Source of the DNA: Sphingomonas sp. LR60
GTDB lineage: Bacteria; Pseudomonadota; Alphaproteobacteria; Sphingomonadales; Sphingomonadaceae
DNA: 64,000 bases
Reading direction: 5' to 3'
NCBI RefSeq assembly: GCF_036855935.1
Contig: NZ_JASPFK010000001.1
Location: forward strand, 3,758,986-3,822,985
Position 1 is the first letter of the stretch, and each line of letters opens with the position of its first letter. The translations under genes were made by a program, and so were the position numbers. Under the pieces are notes generated by a model. It searched no databases, was not told the DNA's origin, and saw only the letters and a list, made by a program, of their open reading frames with translations. Below, piece after piece: positions 1-9,149 of the stretch.

Positions 1-345
1 ACCGCGCGCGCGCCCGACCGGGTCCTCGACGAATTGCTGCGGATCGGACGGTTCGCGTTCGTCAGCTTTCCCAATTTCGCGCATTGGCGCGTGCGGCTGT
101 CGCTCTTGTGGGGCGGACGGATGCCAGTCACCCGGCTGCTGCCCGAACGCTGGTATGACACGCCCAACATCCACCACCTGACGATCGACGATTTCCGCGC
201 GCATCTCGCCGAGCGCGGGGTGATCGTGGAGGGAGCGTGGTTCTTGTCCGGGGACAAGCAGACCGGCGGCGCGGCGGCGAACTTTCTCGCCGAACATGCG
301 ATCTTCCTGCTGCGTCGGGAACAAAGACCACTTGATCGCGGTTAA
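1..345 (+). CDS. metW: MetW, C-terminal part (methionine biosynthesis; 5' end outside window)
   Basis: The window opens inside this gene; 114 residues stay in frame from base 1 to the stop at 343-345. MetW is a class I SAM-methyltransferase-like protein that works with MetX (homoserine acyltransferase) in methionine synthesis. The segments FVSFPNFAHWRVRL and MPVTRLLPERWYDTPNIHH are characteristic of the MetW C-terminal half. metX would be expected just upstream, outside the window. The first ATG inside the window, at 34, is internal and not the true start. Confidence 0.9.
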   Translation, partial: TARAPDRVLDELLRIGRFAFVSFPNFAHWRVRLSLLWGGRMPVTRLLPERWYDTPNIHHLTIDDFRAHLAERGVIVEGAWFLSGDKQTGGAAANFLAEHAIFLLRREQRPLDRG

Positions 346-368
346 GCGGCCGTGACTGGAACCCCGAC

Positions 369-767
369 ATGACCGCGACCGCGCTGATCGTCGAGGATGA
401 GATCTTCGTCGCGTTGGATCTCGAACGCATTCTGGAAGATGCCGGCTATCAGGTAGCGGCGATCGCCGCCGACTCATCGTCGGCGTTGAAGGCGGCGCCG
501 GGGTGCGGTTTCGCGTTCGTCGACGTCAACCTTCGCGACGGGCCCACCGGTCCCGAGATCGCGGAGCGGATCGCGCGCGACCACGGGGTGAAGGTGGTGT
601 TCGTCACCGCCAATCCCGGCCAGATCACCAATCGCGACGCGGCACTTGGTTACGTCCGCAAGCCGTTCAACGAGGAATCGATCCTCGCGGCGGCGCGCAT
701 TGCCGCGCAGGCGGACGCTTCCGGGGTCGAATGCGTCGACTTCGTGCGCTGGACGCCGTCCGCCTGA
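369..767 (+). CDS. Single-domain response regulator receiver protein
   Basis: 132 residues forming one CheY-like receiver domain with no output domain. The acidic pocket is in LIVEDE near the N-terminus, the phosphoacceptor Asp is in FAFVDVNLRDG, the conserved Thr is in VVFVTANPG and the Lys is in YVRKPFNEES. It lies 23 bases after metW and faces the HWE-family sensor kinase convergently, so the two probably form a phosphorelay pair. Such stand-alone receivers commonly accompany HWE kinases in alphaproteobacteria. The output target cannot be read from the sequence. Confidence 0.85.
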   Translation: MTATALIVEDEIFVALDLERILEDAGYQVAAIAADSSSALKAAPGCGFAFVDVNLRDGPTGPEIAERIARDHGVKVVFVTANPGQITNRDAALGYVRKPFNEESILAAARIAAQADASGVECVDFVRWTPSA

Positions 768-846
768 CGGGCTCACGCTAAGCGTTCGATCGTCATACCG
801 GGCCGGAGACGCTATCCGGTTCTCTTTGCTGTCGACGCTGCCGATT

Positions 847-2390
847 TCAGCGGCTGAACGCCACCCGCGGTAGCCGCGCCGTCACTTCCAGTCCGCTCTC
901 GGGCCAATTGCGCACGATGGCGCCGCCCAACTGGCGCGCGGCGCTCATCTCGATCAATTGCGAACCGAACCCCTCGTGCTCCGGCGATCCGGATAGCAGT
1001 GGGCCCCGCGTTCGCACCAGTGCAGCACCATGTCGCTGCCTTCCGCCGCGATCGTCAGCGCGACCCGGCCGTCGGCGACCGACAGAGCGCCATATTTGCT
1101 CGCGTTGGTCGCAAGCTCGTGGAAGATCAGCGCCAGCGGGGTCGCGGCGCGATCGTCGACCGCGACATCCTCGCCGGTGATCGCGATGCGCTCTCCGGCG
1201 TGCGTCTGATACGGCGAAAACAGCTCCGTCAGCAGCCCGTGCAGGCTGTCCTGACGCAGCGCCGGCCGCGACTGGTCGCTGTGCGGGCGGACGAAATCGT
1301 GCGCGCGGCCGAGCGCGGTAATCCGCTGGCGCAGCTCGGCGAGCAGCCCCGCCAGTTCCGGATGCGTGCGCCCGGTGAGATGCACCAGCCCGGCGACGAC
1401 CGAGAAGATGTTCTTGATCCGGTGGCTCAGCTCCTGGCTGACGATCTCGCGCTGTTCGAGCGCGATCCGCTGCTCGTGGATATCGGTGCAGGTGCCGAAC
1501 CAGCGCGTGATCGCCCCCGCGGCATCACGGATCGGCAACGCGCGGCCGAGCACCCAGCGATAGGTGCCGTCGTGATGACGGAGGCGATACTCGATCTCAT
1601 ACGGATCGCCGGTCGCCAGCGAGTGGCGCCACGCGGCCCAGGCGCGCTGTTGATCGTCGGCGTGGAACATGCCGTTCCACGCCTCGCCATCGGTCGACCC
1701 CTCGGGCATTCCGGTAAAGGCGTACCAGCGCGCGTTGTAGTAATCGTGGAAACCGTCGGGAAGCGTCGACCACACCATCTGCGGCATGGTGTCGGCGAGG
1801 ACGCGGAAGCGCGTCTCGCTCTCGGCCGCCTGGCTGCGCGCGCGGCGGAGCGAAGCGCGCCGTGCCGCGCCGTCGCGCGCATCGCGCAGCCGGGCGAGGA
1901 CGTTGGCGGCGAGCACCGTCAGCCCCTCGCGTTGCAGCGCGGTCAGCCCCTCGGGATGCGGCACCGTGTCGAGCACGCACAGCGAGCCCATCGGGAAGCC
2001 GTCGTCGGAGATCAGCGGCGCACCGGCGTAGAAGCGCAAGTTCATCTCGCCGGTGACCAGCGGGTTGGTGGCGAAGCGCGGGTCGGCGGTGGCGTCGGGC
2101 ACGACCATCAACCCGCTGTCCCACATCGCATGGCCGCAGAACGACTGTTCGCGCGGCGGCTCCGGCCCGTCGGGCAGGCCGGTGCGCGCCAGGAAGGTCT
2201 GGTGATCGGTGTCGAGGATGCTGACGATGCCGACCGGCACGCCGCACAGATGTGCGGCGAAATCGGTGATCTGCTTCAGCGCCGCGGCACCGCGCAGCGA
2301 ATCGACATTGTATTCGGCAAGCGCCCGCGACCGCCTCGCCTCGTCAAGCGCCTCGGGGCAGATCTGCGGACGGGCGAGGACTTCGGCCAT
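847..2390 (-). CDS. GAF-PAS HWE-family sensor histidine kinase, frameshifted near 1001-1007
   Basis: Cytoplasmic sensor kinase. In order: a GAF domain (about residues 30-165), a PAS/PAC domain (about 190-315) and an HWE dimerisation/kinase core with the phosphoacceptor His in QELSHRIKN, the N-box in HELATNASKYGAL and the family W-x-E motif in LHWCERG. As sequenced the frame ends at 954, but the next frame continues with GSQLIEMSAARQLGG and stops at 847-849. Adding one base to the GGGCCCC run at 1001-1007 restores a 514-residue protein of normal length. Its ATG touches the ssb stop, so it may be co-transcribed with ssb. No membrane segments are visible. Confidence 0.85.
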
Positions 2391-2969
2391 TTAGAACGGC
2401 ACGTCGTCGTCGAGATCGTCCGCGAAGCCGCCGCCATAATTGCCGCCCCGCGCGCCGCCGCCGGTCCCGCCGGCACCGCCGGTGCTGGCGCCACCACGCG
2501 CACCGCCACCGCTGCTGCCGCCCCGTGCACCGCCGCCGTAGCCGCCACCGCCGCCGAAATCGTCGCCGCCACCGAAGTCGTCACGGCCGCCGCCGCCACC
2601 GCCACCCGAATTGCCGCCAGGGCCGTCGAGCATCGTCAGGACCGAGTTGAACCCCTGCAGCACGACCTCGGTGCTATACTTGTCATTGCCCTGCTGGTCC
2701 TGCCACTTCCGCGTCTGGAGCTGGCCCTCGATATAGACCTTGCTGCCCTTGCGCAGGAAGCGCTCGGCGACGTTTGCCAGCCCTTCGTTGAAGATCGCGA
2801 CCGAATGCCATTCGGTCTTTTCCTTCTTCTCGCCGGTGTTGCGATCCTTCCACGATTCCGACGTCGCGATGCGCAGGTTCACCACCTTGCCGCCGTTCTG
2901 GAACGAGCGCGACTCGGGATCGCGCCCGAGATTGCCGACGAGAATGACCTTGTTGACGCTGCCTGCCAT
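2391..2969 (-). CDS. ssb: Single-stranded DNA-binding protein
   Basis: 192 residues. The N-terminal OB-fold (about 1-110) begins [19 protein letters not shown], the classic SSB start, and carries the DNA-contacting aromatic residues. A long Gly/Arg-rich disordered linker follows (about 118-180). The C-terminal tip DLDDDVPF is the acidic peptide that recruits replication and repair partners. It works as a tetramer coating ssDNA. It is 9 bases downstream of feoB on the same strand and abuts the kinase gene. Confidence 0.97.
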   Translation of the reverse strand: MAGSVNKVILVGNLGRDPESRSFQNGGKVVNLRIATSESWKDRNTGEKKEKTEWHSVAIFNEGLANVAERFLRKGSKVYIEGQLQTRKWQDQQGNDKYSTEVVLQGFNSVLTMLDGPGGNSGGGGGGGRDDFGGGDDFGGGGGYGGGARGGSSGGGARGGASTGGAGGTGGGARGGNYGGGFADDLDDDVPF

Positions 2970-2978
2970 GGGATCCTC

Positions 2979-4829
2979 TTAGAGACCGGCGAACGTCGCC
3001 AGCCAGAATGTGATCCCCGCCATGACATAGGCGGTCGCGAAAAGGTAGCCGAGCATGAAGATCGGCCACTTCCAGCCGTTCGTTTCTCGCCGCGTCACGG
3101 CGATCGTGCTGATGCATTGCGGGGCGAAGACGAACCACATCAGGAAGGCAAGCGCAGTGGGGAGCGACCAGCGCCCGCGCAGATGATCGACGAGGCTCTT
3201 CGCACCGGAGGCGTCTTCGGTATCGTCGATCGCATAGGCGGTGCCGATCGCCGCGACCGCGACCTCGCGCGCCGCCATCGCCGGGATCAGCGCCAGCGCG
3301 ATGTCGTGGTTGAAGCCGATCGGTCGGACGATGACCTCCAGCCCGCTCGCGATCCGCCCGGCCACCGAATAGTCGACCTGTTTCTGCCCGGCGGGCGCCT
3401 GCGGGAAGCTGAGCAGCGCCCACAGCACGATCGTGGTGAGCGCGATCGTGGTGCCCGCGCGCTTCAGGAAGATCGCTGCGCGGCTCCATAGCCCGATCGC
3501 GATGTCGTGGAGCCGCGGCATCTGATATTTGGGCATTTCCATCATGAAGCCCGAGCTTTCGCCCTTGGTCACGGTGCGGCGGAGCAGCAGCGCGGCGACG
3601 AACGCGCCGCCAATCCCCATCAGATAGAGGCCGAGTAGCACCAGCCCCTGCAGCCCGACGAACGGCACCACCTGGCGCGCCGGGATGAATGCGCCGATGA
3701 TGATCGTATAGACCGGCAGCCGTGCCGAGCAGGTCATCAGCGGCGCGATCAGGATCGTGGTCAGCCGGTCCTTCTCGTCGTCGATCGTGCGCGTCGCCAT
3801 GATCCCGGGCACCGCACAGGCGAAGCTGGAGAGCAGCGGGATGAACGCGCGCCCCGACAGCCCGACTCCGGCCATCAACCGGTCCATCAGGAACGCGGCA
3901 CGGACCATATAGCCCGACGCCTCGAGCACGAGGATGAAGAGGAACAGGATCAGGATCTGCGGCAGGAAGACGACCACCGCGCCGACCCCGGCGATGACGC
4001 CATCGGTAAGCAGGGAACGAAGGAAACCGTCGGGCATCATGCCCTTGATCGCGGCTTCGAGCGCGGCGAACCCATCCTCGATCATCGAGATCGGCGCTTC
4101 CGACCAGCTGAACACCGCCTGGAACATCACGAACAGCAAGGCGACCAGCAGGATCGGGCCGAACACCGGATGGAGCGCGACGCTGTCGAGCGCATGATGC
4201 CAGCGGCGCGTCGGCGTCTCGCTGATCGTCGCCGCCTGCGACAAGGCGCGCGCGCGGCGTTGCAGCGTGCGGATATCCTCGGCCGGTGCGGTCGGCGCGA
4301 CCGGCGCGGCGGCGGTGCCGACCAGCCCGGTCAGCGTGGCGCGCAGCACGTCGATCCCGCGTCGGCGCACCGCCACGGTCGGGACGACCGGGACGCCCAG
4401 CTCGCGCTCCAGCACCGCCGGGTCGAGTACCAGCCCGTCGCGCTCGGCGAGGTCGATCATGTTGAGGGCGATCACCACCGGCAGCCCAAGCGCGATCAAC
4501 TGCATCGCGAAGCGCAGATGGTTGTCGAGATTGGCGGCGTCGAGGACGACGACCAATGCGTCGGGGCGCCGCTCACCATTCTGCGCGCCGAGCAGCACGT
4601 CGCGCGTCACGCGCTCGTCGGGGGACGAGGGCTCGAGGCTATACGCGCCGGGCAGGTCGACGAGTTCGACCGGCCGCCCGTCATCGAGCGCCAGGCGGCC
4701 CGAATGACGCTCGACGGTGACGCCGGGGTAATTGCCGACCTTTTGACGCGCGCCTGTCAGCGCGTTGAACAGCGCACTCTTGCCGGCATTGGGGTTGCCG
4801 ACCATCGCGACCAGCGGGGGCATTTCCAT
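2979..4829 (-). CDS. feoB: Ferrous iron transport protein B
   Basis: Inner-membrane Fe(II) transporter with a cytosolic GTPase domain. The product is about 616 residues from the ATG at 4829; a second ATG lies two codons further in. G1 is GNPNAGKS (residues 11-18), G3 is DLPGAYSL and G4 is NMID, followed by a multi-helix membrane domain with Gate-type repeats. The reading frame extends upstream to 4892, but that would overlap feoA and lacks FeoB-like sequence, so the shorter start was chosen. It is co-transcribed with feoA under the Fur-like box. Confidence 0.95.
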   Translation of the reverse strand: MEMPPLVAMVGNPNAGKSALFNALTGARQKVGNYPGVTVERHSGRLALDDGRPVELVDLPGAYSLEPSSPDERVTRDVLLGAQNGERRPDALVVVLDAANLDNHLRFAMQLIALGLPVVIALNMIDLAERDGLVLDPAVLERELGVPVVPTVAVRRRGIDVLRATLTGLVGTAAAPVAPTAPAEDIRTLQRRARALSQAATISETPTRRWHHALDSVALHPVFGPILLVALLFVMFQAVFSWSEAPISMIEDGFAALEAAIKGMMPDGFLRSLLTDGVIAGVGAVVVFLPQILILFLFILVLEASGYMVRAAFLMDRLMAGVGLSGRAFIPLLSSFACAVPGIMATRTIDDEKDRLTTILIAPLMTCSARLPVYTIIIGAFIPARQVVPFVGLQGLVLLGLYLMGIGGAFVAALLLRRTVTKGESSGFMMEMPKYQMPRLHDIAIGLWSRAAIFLKRAGTTIALTTIVLWALLSFPQAPAGQKQVDYSVAGRIASGLEVIVRPIGFNHDIALALIPAMAAREVAVAAIGTAYAIDDTEDASGAKSLVDHLRGRWSLPTALAFLMWFVFAPQCISTIAVTRRETNGWKWPIFMLGYLFATAYVMAGITFWLATFAGL

Positions 4830-4851
4830 CACGCGCAGCGCCAGTGGCGCG

Positions 4852-5115
4852 TCACTCGGCGGCCAGCGGCTCGACCGACACGCGGATCGCACCGGCGACC
4901 GGACGGCGCAACGCCACCGTCATCCGCCCGATCCGACACGCGACCGGTCCGGCACCGAGCCGCGCGCGGTGCAGCACCTGCACCGGCACACCGGAATCGA
5001 ACCCCAGTTCACGAAGCCGCCGCGCCTCGGGCGTGGCGAGCCGCGACCAATCGATGTCGTCGATGATGGCGGCCTGATGCCGCGGGAGCGTTTCGAGGCT
5101 GATGGGCGTGGTCAC
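4852..5115 (-). CDS. feoA: Ferrous iron transport protein A
   Basis: An 87-residue SH3-like small cytosolic protein that assists FeoB. It starts at a GTG (5113-5115) giving VTTPISLETL; the upstream frame is only noise. The hallmark segment ARRLRELGFDSGVPVQVLHR is typical of FeoA. feoB begins 22 bases downstream. A palindromic Fur-like site lies 25 bases upstream of the start, so iron repression is likely. Confidence 0.9.
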   Translation of the reverse strand: MTTPISLETLPRHQAAIIDDIDWSRLATPEARRLRELGFDSGVPVQVLHRARLGAGPVACRIGRMTVALRRPVAGAIRVSVEPLAAE

Positions 5116-5130
5116 CCGGCTTCTATAAGC

Positions 5131-5152
5131 GCAATGAGATTGATTATCAATT
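5131..5152 (-). promoter_or_regulatory. Probable Fur (iron-responsive) box upstream of feoAB
   Basis: On the minus strand the site contains TTGATAATCAATCTCATT, with the perfect dyad TTGAT-A-ATCAA at 5140-5150. This resembles the GATAAT hexamer repeats of Fur operators. It lies immediately upstream of feoA, where an iron-dependent repressor would be expected to act. The assignment is by pattern and context only. Confidence 0.6.
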
Positions 5153-5174
5153 AGCGATTGACCCGGATTGCTCG

Positions 5175-5843
5175 TCAGACCACCGGATAGCGCAGCCGGC
5201 CTATGAAGCGGCTGAGGCTTGGGCGGTGCTGCGTCCGGCGGGTGAATTGCGCCTTGGCATTCTCGAAGCGCATGATCCCGTCGATGCGGCGCGCGAGGAA
5301 GGCGCGGGTGTCCGCCTGCTCCTCGCTGTCGTCGTCGAGGAAGACGGTGGTGGTCGCGGCATAGACCGCCAGCAGCATCGCGCGCTTCGTATAGTGATTG
5401 TAATCGGTTGCCGTGTCGCCGGCGAGCCGCCACATCGCATCGACGCTGCGCCAGCCGAGCCGCGCGGCGGCGGCGACGTTGACGGGCAATGCGAGGATCG
5501 CGCGTGCGCGGCGCAGCGCCTCGCGCTCGGGAGCGAGCACCGCCAGCCGCGCCTCGACCAGCGACGTGATCCGCTGGCGGATCTTCATCGTCGCGAGCGT
5601 CGCCGGGGGAAGCGCCGCGACCATCTCGGTGTCGACATGCGCGAACCAGGCGTCGATCATCGCGACCGCACCATCGGCGAAGGCGAGTCGCGCGACATCG
5701 GGGTCGATGCCCTGTTGCTCGGCGGCGAGGTCCCGCGCGGTGTCGCCCCAGCCATCGAACGCGGCGTTGGCGGCGATCGCGGGGGCGAGCCGCGCGCGAA
5801 CCTCGTCGAGTGTCAGGTCTTCCGGCATCAGGTCCTGGGTCAT
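5175..5843 (-). CDS. COQ9-family protein (ubiquinone biosynthesis accessory protein)
   Basis: 222 residues, TetR-like all-helical fold. The segment AFDGWGDTARDLAAEQ and the C-terminal RRIDGIMRFENAKAQF are typical of the alphaproteobacterial COQ9 / 'rpsU-divergently transcribed' family. In mitochondria COQ9 binds lipid and presents demethoxyubiquinone to COQ7; a similar role is inferred here. Its ATG overlaps the stop of the upstream EamA exporter gene (ATGA), so the two are translationally coupled. It converges on nothing and reads toward feoA. Confidence 0.85.
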   Translation of the reverse strand: MTQDLMPEDLTLDEVRARLAPAIAANAAFDGWGDTARDLAAEQQGIDPDVARLAFADGAVAMIDAWFAHVDTEMVAALPPATLATMKIRQRITSLVEARLAVLAPEREALRRARAILALPVNVAAAARLGWRSVDAMWRLAGDTATDYNHYTKRAMLLAVYAATTTVFLDDDSEEQADTRAFLARRIDGIMRFENAKAQFTRRTQHRPSLSRFIGRLRYPVV

Positions 5844-6760
5844 CGCATCTCCTCCGGCACCGGATTGACGGGCACGGTCTCCGTAGCATTGCGGCGCGTG
5901 TCACGCACCAGCACCAATGCCGCAGCGATCATCGCGATCCCCACGAAATCGGGTGCGCCGAGCGCTTCGCCGAAATGCACCCAGCCGATCGTCGCCGCCA
6001 CCGCCGGCTGGATCAGCAACGCCAGCCCGATCACCAGCGGCGAGAGGCGACCGAGCGCGTAGATCATGCAGCCCTGGCCGAGTAGCTGGCAAACCAAGGC
6101 CAGCGCGATCAGCGGGGTCCAATGCTGCGGCATGATCTGCTCGCCGAGGGTGAGCGCATAGCCGAGCAGCGGGAGCAGCGAGGCGAGCGACGACAGCGCC
6201 AGCGCCGGCCAAGGCGCGAGCGCGCGGCGCACGTCGGACATCAGGATGAAATAGAGCGCGTAGAGCACCCCCGCGACGATGCACAGCAGGTCGCCCGCCA
6301 GATGCCGCGGATCGAGCTGGTACGATCGCCCCATCAACAGCATTGCCCCCGCCGCGGCGAGCAACAGCGCGACCCCTTGCATCCGCGTCGGCCAGGCGCG
6401 CGCGACGAGGAACCCCCAGAGCGGGAAGAGGAAGGTCGCCGAATTGCCGAGCAACGTCGCATTGGCCATCGTCGTGTGGAGGATGCCGAGGTGCCACGTC
6501 CCCAGATCGGCGGCGAAGGCGACGCCGGCGAGCGCGACGAACAACCACACGCGTCGTGACGATGGCATCGTCGTGGGCTTGCGGGTGGCGAGCGCGATCG
6601 CCGCGAGCACCGGGACGGCGAGCGCCATCCGCCAGAAGGCCGCCCCGACCGGCCCGGTATCGGCGACGCGGACGAACAGCGGCCCGAACGCGAGCGCCGC
6701 ATTCGCGACGATCACCGCGACGAGCGCGGGCGCGGTGCTGGTGGGGGCGGGGCGGGTCAT
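5840..6760 (-). CDS. EamA/DMT-family transporter
   Basis: About 306 residues from the ATG at 6760 (MTRPAPTSTAPALVAV), with ten hydrophobic segments arranged as two EamA repeats, typical of drug/metabolite exporters. The second repeat carries PAVAATIGWVHFGEALGA, a standard family signature. The substrate cannot be deduced. The reading frame continues upstream to 6853 through a REP-like palindrome and is not coding there. It overlaps the COQ9 gene by four bases. Confidence 0.85.
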   Translation of the reverse strand: MTRPAPTSTAPALVAVIVANAALAFGPLFVRVADTGPVGAAFWRMALAVPVLAAIALATRKPTTMPSSRRVWLFVALAGVAFAADLGTWHLGILHTTMANATLLGNSATFLFPLWGFLVARAWPTRMQGVALLLAAAGAMLLMGRSYQLDPRHLAGDLLCIVAGVLYALYFILMSDVRRALAPWPALALSSLASLLPLLGYALTLGEQIMPQHWTPLIALALVCQLLGQGCMIYALGRLSPLVIGLALLIQPAVAATIGWVHFGEALGAPDFVGIAMIAAALVLVRDTRRNATETVPVNPVPEEMR

Positions 6761-6817
6761 GATCCTCGGATGCTTTCGTTCGTCGCGGCTGTTGGCAGTG
6801 ACCCTGCGGCCACCTTC

Positions 6818-6911
6818 GTCATTCCCGCGAAGGCGGGAATCCAGAACCTCCAACGCTTGTGGCTCTTTCGATGACCTGCGCGTCTGGATTCCCGCCTTCG
6901 CGGGAATGACG
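6818..6911. repeat. REP-like inverted repeat, ATTCCCGCGAAGGCGGGAAT type
   Basis: Two near-identical inverted arms at about 6818-6845 and 6883-6910, each carrying the motif ATTCCCGCGAAGGCGGGAAT, separated by about 37 bases. Related palindromes recur at 12323, 16779, 49551 and 53614. It sits between the exporter start and the TlpA-like stop. Confidence 0.8.
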
Positions 6912-6939
6912 GCCTTTGACTATGCAATGATCGGCTTCG

Positions 6940-7525
6940 TTACGCCGCCTCGGCAAGCAGCTTCTTCGCCTCCGCGCCGGTCCAGTCCAGGTCGCCGGTC
7001 ACGCGCCAGATCTCCTTGCCGTCGGCGCCGTACAGGATCGTCGTCGGCAGGTTCGCGCCATAGCCGGTGCTCAGCCCCAGCTTCGGATCGAGGAACGGGC
7101 GCAGGTTCGCGAATTTGCGCTGCGCGAGGAAGGCGGTGGCCTTGGCCGTCTCCATGTCCTGGCTGATCGCGAGCACCGGCAGTTTGTCGCCCAGCGTCGC
7201 GGCGGCGGCGTCGAGCGTCGGCATTTCCTTGACGCACGGCGCGCACCACGTCGCCCACAGGTTGACCAGCACGGGCTTGCCCTTGAACGCCGCAAGGGTG
7301 GTCGCCGCGCCGCCCGCCGCCGGCGTGAAGGAGACGTCGGGCGCTGCCTCGCCCTTGTGGCTGCGGTCGATCTTGTCGACCTTCGGCGCGGCGGCGGCGG
7401 GGACTTCGTCGCTGCTCGCCGCCTCCGCTTGCCCCCGCTTGCCCGTTGCCCTGGGACGGCTTATCGCACGCGGCGATAGCCAGCGCGGTGCCGAGGAGAC
7501 AGACGATCGCGACGCGGGATGCCAT
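6940..7525 (-). CDS. TlpA-like thioredoxin-fold lipoprotein, frameshifted at 7432-7436
   Basis: Envelope thiol-disulfide protein. The N-terminus [20 protein letters not shown] is a lipoprotein signal with Cys20 as the lipidation site. The catalytic CXXC is in [17 protein letters not shown] and the cis-Pro loop in NLPTTILYG. The frame breaks in the CCCCC run at 7432-7436; removing one base joins GNGQAG to [16 protein letters not shown] and gives 194 residues, normal for TlpA/ResA. Its ATG (7523-7525) overlaps the divergent argH ATG by two bases. Likely roles are cytochrome c maturation or periplasmic reduction, which cannot be told apart here. Confidence 0.8.
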
Positions 7526-8900
7526 GAGCGGTTCCAACCAGATGTGGGGCGGGCGGTTCGCCGAAGGCCCGGCTGCGGTGATGCGCGAGATAAACGCGTC
7601 GATCCCCTTCGACAAGCGCATGTGGAAACAGGATATCGCCGGCAGTCGTGCGCACGTCACGATGCTGGGCGAGCAGGGCATCGTCGCCGCCGAGGACGCC
7701 TCGGCGATCCGCGATGGGCTGGAGCAGGTCGCCGCCGGCTATGCCGCGGACGGCGTGCCCGACGATCTGGCGATGGAAGACATCCATATGCTGACCGAGG
7801 CGCGGCTGTCCGCCGCCATCGGTCCGGCCGCCGGGCGACTCCACACCGCGCGCAGCCGCAACGATCAGGTCGCGACCGACTTCCGGCTCTGGGTGCGCGA
7901 CGCCACCGATCAGGTGCTGGCGGCGCTCGACGCGCTCGATGGCGCGCTGCTTGCGCGGGCGGAGGAACATGCCGGCAGCGTGATGCCCGGCTTCACGCAC
8001 CTGCAGTCGGCGCAGCCGGTGACGCTGGGCCACCACCTGATGGCCTATCACGAGATGGTGTCGCGCGACGTCAGCCGCTTCCGCGACAATCGCGCGCGCG
8101 GCAATCTGTGTCCGCTCGGCGCCGCGGCGCTGGCAGGGACCGGTTTTCCGGTCGACCGCCATGCGACCGCCGCCGCGCTCGGCTTCGACGGGCCGACGCG
8201 CAACAGCCTCGATTCGGTCAGCGACCGCGACTTCGCGCTCGATTACCTGACCGCCGCCGCGCAATGCTCGCTCCATCTCAGCCGACTGGCCGAGGAGTTC
8301 GTGTTGTGGGCGTCGCAGCCGTTCGGCTTCGTCTCGCTCAGCGACCAATGGTCGACCGGCAGCTCGATCATGCCGCAGAAGCGTAACCCCGACGCCGCCG
8401 AGCTGGTGCGCGGGCATAGCGGACGGATCACCGGCTGCCTCGTCAGCCTGATGGTGACGATGAAGGGGCTGCCGCTGGCCTATTCGAAGGACATGCAGGA
8501 CGACAAGCCGCCGGTGTTCGAGTGCCACGACCTGCTGGCGATCTCGATCGCGGCGATGACCGGCATGATCGAGAGCGCGACCTTCCGCGCCGACCGGATG
8601 CGTGCGCTGGCCGAAAGCGGCTTCGCGACCGCGACCGACCTTGCCGACTGGCTGGTGCGCGAGGCCGACGTGCCGTTCCGCGAGGCGCATCACATCACTG
8701 GCCGTGCGGTGGCGCGGGCCGAGGCGCTGGGCTGCACGCTCGACAAGGTGCCGCTCGCCGACCTGCAGGCAATCGACGCGCGGATCACCGACGCGGTGTA
8801 CGGCGTTCTTTCGGTCGATGCGTCGGTGGCGAGCCGCAAGAGCTTCGGCGGCACCGCACCCGACAACGTCCGCGCCGCGATCCGGGCGGCGCGGACGTGA
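7524..8900 (+). CDS. argH: Argininosuccinate lyase
   Basis: 458 residues. It catalyses the last step of arginine synthesis, argininosuccinate to arginine plus fumarate. The family signature [12 protein letters not shown] is present with its catalytic Ser, and the N-terminus [16 protein letters not shown] is typical. ATG 7524 was chosen because the alignment-like start (SNQMWGGRF) begins there. The start overlaps the divergent TlpA-like start. Its end overlaps the small lipoprotein gene (GTGA). Confidence 0.97.
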   Translation: MSGSNQMWGGRFAEGPAAVMREINASIPFDKRMWKQDIAGSRAHVTMLGEQGIVAAEDASAIRDGLEQVAAGYAADGVPDDLAMEDIHMLTEARLSAAIGPAAGRLHTARSRNDQVATDFRLWVRDATDQVLAALDALDGALLARAEEHAGSVMPGFTHLQSAQPVTLGHHLMAYHEMVSRDVSRFRDNRARGNLCPLGAAALAGTGFPVDRHATAAALGFDGPTRNSLDSVSDRDFALDYLTAAAQCSLHLSRLAEEFVLWASQPFGFVSLSDQWSTGSSIMPQKRNPDAAELVRGHSGRITGCLVSLMVTMKGLPLAYSKDMQDDKPPVFECHDLLAISIAAMTGMIESATFRADRMRALAESGFATATDLADWLVREADVPFREAHHITGRAVARAEALGCTLDKVPLADLQAIDARITDAVYGVLSVDASVASRKSFGGTAPDNVRAAIRAART

Positions 8901-9130
8901 GGGCGCTGCTGATCCCCGCCACGCTCCTGCTCGCCGCCTGCGGATCGACGCAGGCGCTGAAGCCGGCGCCGGGGCAGGCCATGCCGGTCACGCCGTATGG
9001 CGCGGCGCAACAGCCGGCGGTCGCCGACCTGCTGACCCCCTCGGTCCAGGCGCGGCCGCAGCGGACCGGGGAAGTGTTGAAAAGCTCGCAGAAACGGGAG
9101 CCCGACCCGTTCGATCTTCCCCCACGCTGA
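8897..9130 (+). CDS. Small LptM-like lipoprotein
   Basis: 77 residues from a GTG start overlapping the argH stop. The signal [17 protein letters not shown] contains a clear lipobox (LAAC, Cys15), followed by a low-complexity Pro/Ala/Gln tail ending FDLPPR. A small lipoprotein directly before lysA is the hallmark position of LptM (YifL), which helps assemble the LPS translocon LptD; that role is inferred from position and size only. lysA follows 19 bases later. Confidence 0.75.
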   Translation: MRALLIPATLLLAACGSTQALKPAPGQAMPVTPYGAAQQPAVADLLTPSVQARPQRTGEVLKSSQKREPDPFDLPPR

Positions 9131-9149
9131 CGATTATCTGCGAGTGACC

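Noticed and set aside
999..3491. An 830-residue open frame on the plus strand
   Set aside because: It is the antisense shadow of the HWE kinase, ssb and feoB; Arg/Ala-rich composition with no domain.
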